Below are positions 41,778 to 46,033 of a DNA stretch of 46,033 nt, one piece after another; within the stretch, counting starts at the first letter, position 1, and every line of letters starts with the position of its first letter. A program made the translations under genes and the position numbers. The notes beneath the pieces are model-generated. The model did not search any database. It was not told the origin of the DNA and saw only the letters and a program-made list of their open reading frames with translations. The stretch is from JBOHWJ01 sp050736615 (GTDB lineage Bacteria; Desulfobacterota; Binatia; Binatales; Binataceae): contig JBOHWL010000159.1 in the NCBI GenBank assembly GCA_050736615.1, forward strand, positions 1 through 46,033. The letters are read 5' to 3'.

Positions 41778-42611
41778 ATGGAACTGAGTATTCAACCATC
41801 GATCAACGATCTACGCAGCCAGGCGCTGCTTACGTTGATAGAACGCCTGGATGCGCTGGACTTGACGCCAATACTGGTGTATCGGCTCGATTCGGCACCG
41901 GATAGCGCACTACTGCCGCTGGCGTGGCAATTCGACATGCTGGCGCCTCAGTGGCAATTGGGAACGCAACTGGGCGAAACCATCGACGCGCTGGACGATA
42001 TAGATATTCTGAGCGATATCGACAGTTTGAGTTCGCCCGCCGGAGCGGCCGGTGCGTCGGATTACGACTCTTGGCGGGAATTACTCAAGTTGTCGATTCC
42101 GCTGCATCGGACGCGCGGAACCGCGCACGCGATTAAATCGGCGCTGGCCTCGCTGGGCTGGGGGACCGTGACAATTCAGGAAGGACAGGCGGCATGGGGC
42201 GGTACGGCATACCCAGCGAGCCAGGGCTGGGCGCTTTTTCGTGTACTGATCGCGGCGGGAGATGGCCAGGAAATTCCGGCTGCGCAAACGGCGCGTGCGA
42301 TAGCCGCGATAAACTTTTTTAAACCGGCGCGTGCCTGGCTCGACTCGATATGGTTTTCGCTGGCGCCAGTGGCCGACTCCGTGGCGACGCCGAAAGAAGC
42401 ACTGGTATCGATTTACCTGCAGCGCGACGCGCTGGATTCACTCAGCGACAACATCAGCGCCACGGCTTGGCTGCTAACCGACACTCGTTCCGTGGCGCCG
42501 CGCTACAACGCTCATTTTTATCATGGCGGGCTGACCTATGGCGCCGGGCAGCATGCGGTGGCGGATTCGGGAGTGACGGTCAATGGCAGCCCGGTATCTG
42601 CCGGCGAATAG
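41778..42611 (+). CDS. baseplate protein gpI-like (tail_P2_I)
   Basis: A 277-residue P2 gpI-family protein that links the wedge to the fibres. LLPLAWQFDMLAPQWQLGT (about residues 44-62), WRELLKLSIPLHRTRGTAHA (about 98-117, the RGT signature) and FFKPARAWLDSIWFS (about 176-190) are diagnostic. It follows gene J by 23 bases. The C-terminal YNAHFYHGGLTYGAG region is an addition often seen in Mu-like relatives. Confidence 0.92.
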   Translation: MELSIQPSINDLRSQALLTLIERLDALDLTPILVYRLDSAPDSALLPLAWQFDMLAPQWQLGTQLGETIDALDDIDILSDIDSLSSPAGAAGASDYDSWRELLKLSIPLHRTRGTAHAIKSALASLGWGTVTIQEGQAAWGGTAYPASQGWALFRVLIAAGDGQEIPAAQTARAIAAINFFKPARAWLDSIWFSLAPVADSVATPKEALVSIYLQRDALDSLSDNISATAWLLTDTRSVAPRYNAHFYHGGLTYGAGQHAVADSGVTVNGSPVSAGE

Positions 42612-42663
42612 AGTGCAATAGCCAGTTAGACCACGGATGACGGCGTAATGGATGGGGAATAAG

Positions 42664-43308
42664 ATGCGACCTAAAGGAATCGTGAGACTGTACAAGCGAA
42701 ACCGGCTTATCTGGGCGGGTGAAAACCTGTTTGTTGACAGCGGATTGCCCGCGCTCGCCAACCTGATCGCCGGAATCACAACCGGACAATTCGTCAGCGC
42801 GATCGGCTTTGGCTCCGGATCGACTCCGCCGGCCAGCACCGATACGACGCTCGGCGCGACGCCAGCCTACTACAGTGCGGTCGGGTCACATACGTTTCCG
42901 TCGTCCGGCAGTGTGCAGTTCGATTACGCGCTGCAAGTGGCGGATTACGCCGCCAACGGCATGACCATCCAGGAGCTTGGCTTATTCGCGAATTCAGGCG
43001 GGGTGAGTCTTCCGGCCGCGACTGGCGCGGCTTTTCCAGCATGGAGTGCGAACGCGAGCGAGCCGGTTGGCAGTATGGTGCTCGACGGTAACGGCAACGT
43101 TCAACGATGTGTCACAGCCGGCACTACCAGCTCCTCCGCACCAGCATGGAATACCGCGCCGGGCGGGACCAGCGGCGATGGCAGTGTGGTGTGGATGATG
43201 GCGGCGACTCATGTGGCGCCCGGACCCATGATCGCGCATGTGACGGTTCCCGCATTCGCCTATAACGGCACCGGCAACTATGCGGGCAACTGGACGCTAA
43301 CGTTCTAA
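42664..43308 (+). CDS. tail fibre or collar protein
   Basis: A protein of about 214 residues at the first fibre position after gpI. VRLYKRNRLIWAGENLFVDS (about residues 7-26) and FGSGSTPPASTDTTLGATP (about 49-67) match a domain found in many phage fibre proteins. The middle contains a module with APAWNTAPGGTSGDGSVVW (about 159-177) of the kind seen in carbohydrate-contact modules. GGGGA precedes this ATG by five bases; an ATG four codons upstream is also possible. Confidence 0.75.
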   Translation: MRPKGIVRLYKRNRLIWAGENLFVDSGLPALANLIAGITTGQFVSAIGFGSGSTPPASTDTTLGATPAYYSAVGSHTFPSSGSVQFDYALQVADYAANGMTIQELGLFANSGGVSLPAATGAAFPAWSANASEPVGSMVLDGNGNVQRCVTAGTTSSSAPAWNTAPGGTSGDGSVVWMMAATHVAPGPMIAHVTVPAFAYNGTGNYAGNWTLTF

Positions 43309-43540
43309 ACACACGCTCGCTTCGAGAACTCAATGGTCCTGGGTACGTGATTCAGGATGCGACTTGCGGGCCTGCCTGCTCAACTGAGTATTTTCACCGA
43401 CCGAAGGAATTCTGTGCTTGCGTCCTGATACGAGCACAAATCGTCTGCGTCCGTAGCGAGCGGGCGCACCCACTTCGTCACGAGTTCCGCACGGGCTCCG
43501 CCAATTAACGTTATCCCGACAGCCGCGGTATGCAGGTGTG

Positions 43541-44119
43541 ATGATGGCAACATTGATTGACGCTTCCGAGTTCAGCGCCAACGAGATCTACGAAATCCAG
43601 CAGACCGATCCGGTCGAAGGCGCGGGCATCGGGGCCAGCTTTAATGGAATCGGCATCAGCAATCAGCCGCATCAGCAGCTTGCCAATCGCACGGCGCTGC
43701 TGAAACAGCGCCAGGATACCAACATCGCGAATATCGGAGTGTTACAGCTCTTCGCGGCGGGGTTCAAAGGCCTATTACAGACCGATGGCTACTTGACCAT
43801 ACCAATCGCTGATTCAGTTCGCGGGAACTCGGTTGCCATTATTCAGTGGGGATATTTTCGCCTGGGTGCGGTTACCATCGGAAAGGATACTCAATATTCA
43901 CTATCGTGGCCGATGGCGTTTCCCAATGCGATCCTCCTGCCACCGTTGGCGAGCAACATCTACGTGGCTAGCGGTGGCATGAGCCTGACCGCTTCACCGG
44001 TGTCATGGAATACCCGTAGCGGCACGTTCGTACTCGATGTTCCGGCCGCGTTGCACTCGCAAGGATTGGCCGGACAGGAAACCACCGGAGGGTTCGCGTG
44101 GCTGGCCATCGGATTCTGA
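43541..44119 (+). CDS. tail fibre with gp53-like C-terminal domain
   Basis: A 192-residue protein. The N-terminal part (IYEIQQTDPVEGAGIGASFN, NQPHQQLANRTALL) is a typical fibre attachment segment. The C-terminal 100 residues, with YFRLGAVTIGKDTQYSLSWP and the final GGFAWLAIGF, match the gp53-like receptor-binding C-terminal fold. It therefore likely determines host range. Start codons GTG-ATG-ATG are adjacent; AGGTG lies just upstream. The preceding 230 bases hold no other gene. Confidence 0.8.
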   Translation: MMATLIDASEFSANEIYEIQQTDPVEGAGIGASFNGIGISNQPHQQLANRTALLKQRQDTNIANIGVLQLFAAGFKGLLQTDGYLTIPIADSVRGNSVAIIQWGYFRLGAVTIGKDTQYSLSWPMAFPNAILLPPLASNIYVASGGMSLTASPVSWNTRSGTFVLDVPAALHSQGLAGQETTGGFAWLAIGF

Positions 44120-44120
44120 G

Positions 44121-44422
44121 GGCATTCCATGCCGGCGCACTAGCGAAGCGCCAGCGGAGCGAGCAGGCGAGTCTGCGAGCTGCGTCGAGAATCCGGAAGA
44201 GCGCTCGCGCGGCATTCCATGCCGGCGGCCGGAGGAGCGCTCGCGTTGCTCGATGATGTTCGCAATTGCGCGGGGACGAGAATGTATCGGATGAAAAGCC
44301 AAATACTGGCGGAACGAGTAAGCGAGGCTGCGACCTGCGTGCACAATAAGGAGTCTGCCACGTGCGCATCAAGATAAGCATTAGCGGAGCGTGTCTCCGA
44401 GCGAAGCGAGCAGGCGAGTCTG
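44121..44422. repeat. cluster of short direct repeats between the fibre and beta-helix genes
   Basis: In a 362-base gap without a gene, three repeats recur. GGCATTCCATGCCGGCG lies at 44121-44137 and 44211-44227. GAGCGCTCGCG lies at 44199-44209 and 44235-44245. GCGAGCAGGCGAGTCTG lies at 44159-44175 and 44406-44422. Several motifs are themselves palindromic. No inversion (gix-like) layout is seen because the copies are in direct orientation. Confidence 0.7.
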
Positions 44423-44481
44423 ACTTGGGCCGAGGGCTCGTGGACTCACCCGCCCCACGGAGCTGCGTCAAAAATCTTAAG

Positions 44482-46033
44482 ATGCTGGGTCGATTGGTGG
44501 TGGCAGGGACGTTCGCCGCTCTCCTCTGCGCGGGCGTGGCCGCGCGGGCGCAGTATCAGCCGATTCCGGATTACACCGGGATCGACGCCGGGCGGCAATT
44601 CCGCGGCGACATCAATAATCACTTGAGCGGCGTCGCGCCGATCTCACCGCGCATTGTCGGCTTGCCGCTTGCGCAGTTGCCCGCCGAAGTGGACGGTCAG
44701 CTCTATTGGTGCCAGGACTGCGAGACCACCACGCCGTGCCAGAGCGGCGGCCAGGGTGCGCTCGCGATCGGACAAGCGGGCGCGTGGTCGTGCGGCGGCG
44801 GCTCCGGATTGCCGAGCGGCGCCAGCACCGGGCAATTGCTGCTGCAGGGCGCGAGCGGACCGAAGTGGAGCGCGGCCAGCGGTGACGTCAGCGCCTCGAC
44901 CACGACGCCCGGCGATCTCTCTGTCACGTCGGTGCTCAACGGACTCGTGCCGGTCACCACGCAGAACAACGCCGCGGTGAGCGCGGGAACTTCATCGGGG
45001 CGCGTGCTGGTCTATGGGCAGGCCGGAGCGCAACTGGCGGCGACCACCGGCGGCATCGCCCTGGCGGGACAGAGCACGACGAACTCACCGACTGTTACCG
45101 CTTGCACGATTACCAAGCCGTCATCGGTGGCCTCGGGTCATGTCGAGGTGGCCTTTATTGGTGATACCTACCCCGGCATTCCAAGCGGTTTCACGGTCAC
45201 GCCGCCGTCGGGATGGGCGCTGGCGCGCGCGGATGAGTCCAGTGATTCGTATGCGGCTATGTGGGTCTATTATCATGTCGCGGGTGCGAGCGAGCCGGCC
45301 TCTTATACCTGGACCTTCAGCGCGTCGTCGAATTGCTATGCGGGTATCGCTGATTTCACCGGCGTCAACACCATCACGCCAGTCGATGGAGGCAGCGGCG
45401 GTGCGGCGGCGGCATCGAACTCGCTGACGGTTTCGAAACTATCCCTCAATAACCACAATGAGACGGTGATTGGTGCGTATGTCTATTTTGGCACCAATGC
45501 GGCCGTGGCGATTGGCTGGCCCAGCACTTCCGTGTGGACGGTGGATAGCGGCTACGATCAGGGCGGCGCGTATTATTTTCCGACGGTCGCAGGTGTTGAC
45601 GCCTATACGATTACCACCGGCACGTCGAATCATGGCGTGGCCTCGCAAGTGGGGCTGATTCCGGCCGCCACCGCGAGCGGAACGCTGATGCTGGCGGGTG
45701 AGGGCGCGGCTTTCGCGCAAGATGTCGCGGCCAATACGCCGTCCTACTCCACCGGGACCAATCCGCTGACTGGCTATTCGATCAACGGGCGGTTCAACGT
45801 GGTTGCCTATGGCGCCGACCCGACCGGACAGGGCGACGCCACGCCGGGGATTCAAGCGGCCGTCAACGCGGCTTGCACGGCGGCGGCCAGCACCTGGTCC
45901 ACCGCAACCGCGCCGGCGGTGTTCTTCCCGGCCGGGACCTATAACGAATTGTCGGGGCCGGTGATCGACGCCTGCAAATACAACCTCAAGTTCGAAGGCG
46001 TCAGCCAGTACAGTTCGGTGATTCGGGGGGATT
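44482..46033 (+). CDS. secreted beta-helix (pectate-lyase-like) protein, cut by the window edge
   Basis: The frame is open from this ATG to the end of the window (517 codons). Residues 1-23 form a Sec signal peptide (LVVAGTFAALLCAGVAARA, cleavage before QYQPIP). A Cys cluster follows (C77, C80, C86, C104 in YWCQDCETTTPC and AWSC). A beta-sandwich region (about residues 205-400) with PSGW and GASEPASYTWTF follows. From about residue 440, FNVVAYGADPTGQGDATPGI and VFFPAGTYNE open a right-handed beta-helix of the pectate lyase 3 superfamily, as found in tailspikes. A signal peptide on a spike-like protein is unusual; it may be a lysogeny cargo gene. No clear ribosome binding site is seen. Confidence 0.75.
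   Translation, partial: MLGRLVVAGTFAALLCAGVAARAQYQPIPDYTGIDAGRQFRGDINNHLSGVAPISPRIVGLPLAQLPAEVDGQLYWCQDCETTTPCQSGGQGALAIGQAGAWSCGGGSGLPSGASTGQLLLQGASGPKWSAASGDVSASTTTPGDLSVTSVLNGLVPVTTQNNAAVSAGTSSGRVLVYGQAGAQLAATTGGIALAGQSTTNSPTVTACTITKPSSVASGHVEVAFIGDTYPGIPSGFTVTPPSGWALARADESSDSYAAMWVYYHVAGASEPASYTWTFSASSNCYAGIADFTGVNTITPVDGGSGGAAAASNSLTVSKLSLNNHNETVIGAYVYFGTNAAVAIGWPSTSVWTVDSGYDQGGAYYFPTVAGVDAYTITTGTSNHGVASQVGLIPAATASGTLMLAGEGAAFAQDVAANTPSYSTGTNPLTGYSINGRFNVVAYGADPTGQGDATPGIQAAVNAACTAAASTWSTATAPAVFFPAGTYNELSGPVIDACKYNLKFEGVSQYSSVIRGD

Larger units (their letters stand above)
21628..46033 (+). mobile_element. late region of a Mu-head/P2-tail myovirus prophage (right end outside the window)
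   Basis: About 24 kb of uninterrupted plus-strand genes run lysis, terminase, portal, protease, capsid, contractile tail, baseplate and fibres. Head genes follow the order and families of phage Mu; tail genes follow P2 (FI, FII, E, T, U, X, D, V, W, J, I). The left edge is placed at the first dyad after the host SnoaL-like gene; no attachment site, terminal repeat, integrase, transposase or repressor is seen there. All recognised late genes appear intact, with no frameshifts or stops beyond the expected programmed one. The right end and any early genes beyond it are not visible. Confidence 0.9.

Noticed and set aside
43389..43408. Possible further copy of the 20-bp box upstream of the second fibre gene
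   Set aside because: Only about half of the positions match, little more than the TTTCACC core, so it is not distinguishable from chance.
43309..44422. Possible invertible fibre segment as in the Mu G region
   Set aside because: The repeats are direct, the only inverted match between the two gaps is about 8 bases, and no invertase gene is in the window.
1..46033. tRNA, rRNA genes or CRISPR arrays
   Set aside because: No cloverleaf-like arms ending in CCA context, no rRNA-like sequence and no regularly spaced repeats were found by eye on either strand.

Overview
The window reads as a GC-rich chromosome segment of a diderm bacterium. YidC has the long periplasmic domain of Gram-negative forms, there are several lipoprotein and Sec signal peptides, and the prophage carries an inner/outer membrane spanin pair. 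The mix of an amidohydrolase-2 protein, LLM flavin oxidoreductase, MBL-fold hydrolase, two short MetE-like proteins, a VOC protein and a SnoaL-like protein resembles uncultured soil lineages such as Candidatus Binatota. That placement is an inference from gene-family content only; no rRNA or other phylogenetic marker was compared.

Positions 1-21554 are host DNA. They hold a small lipoprotein gene; a MITE-like inverted-repeat element (655-801); a catabolic-looking group (amidohydrolase, TylF-like methyltransferase, MBL hydrolase, LLM oxidoreductase); and the membrane-insertion/RNase P operon rpmH-rnpA-yidD-yidC-jag on the minus strand (9433-5813). In that operon rpmH lies wholly inside an extended rnpA reading frame. 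Next come two MetE-C-terminal-domain paralogues on either side of a secreted protein and a YddA-type ABC exporter, an SDR, a lipoprotein, an M20 peptidase, a coupled sulfotransferase/flippase-like pair, a VOC protein and a SnoaL-like protein.

Positions from about 21600 to the right edge are the late half of a myovirus-type prophage, all on the plus strand. A lysis module (GH108 endolysin, small membrane proteins, overlapping Rz/Rz1 spanins) is followed by a Mu-type head module: gp25/gp26/gp27-like proteins, gp28 terminase, gp29 portal, I protease with an internal Z scaffold start, a decoration protein, T capsid, gp36 and gp37. A P2-type contractile tail module follows: FI sheath, FII tube, E/E' chaperone with a -1 frameshift, a short tape measure, U, X, D, V, W, J, I and fibres. 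The last gene is a secreted beta-helix protein cut by the window edge. No integrase, transposase, repressor or late activator is visible; the late genes directly abut host genes. A defective prophage, a domesticated gene-transfer-agent-like particle, or a phage whose early genes lie elsewhere all remain possible.

The most notable signals are: (i) an exact 20-bp box placed just before the lysis gene and just before the protease gene, the places where Mu has its late promoters Plys and PI; (ii) a short beta-rich module repeated in the head decoration protein, the gp37-like protein and twice in the sheath; (iii) the nested rpmH/rnpA arrangement, described before for Thermus; and (iv) a tape measure of only about 388 residues, predicting a short contractile tail.
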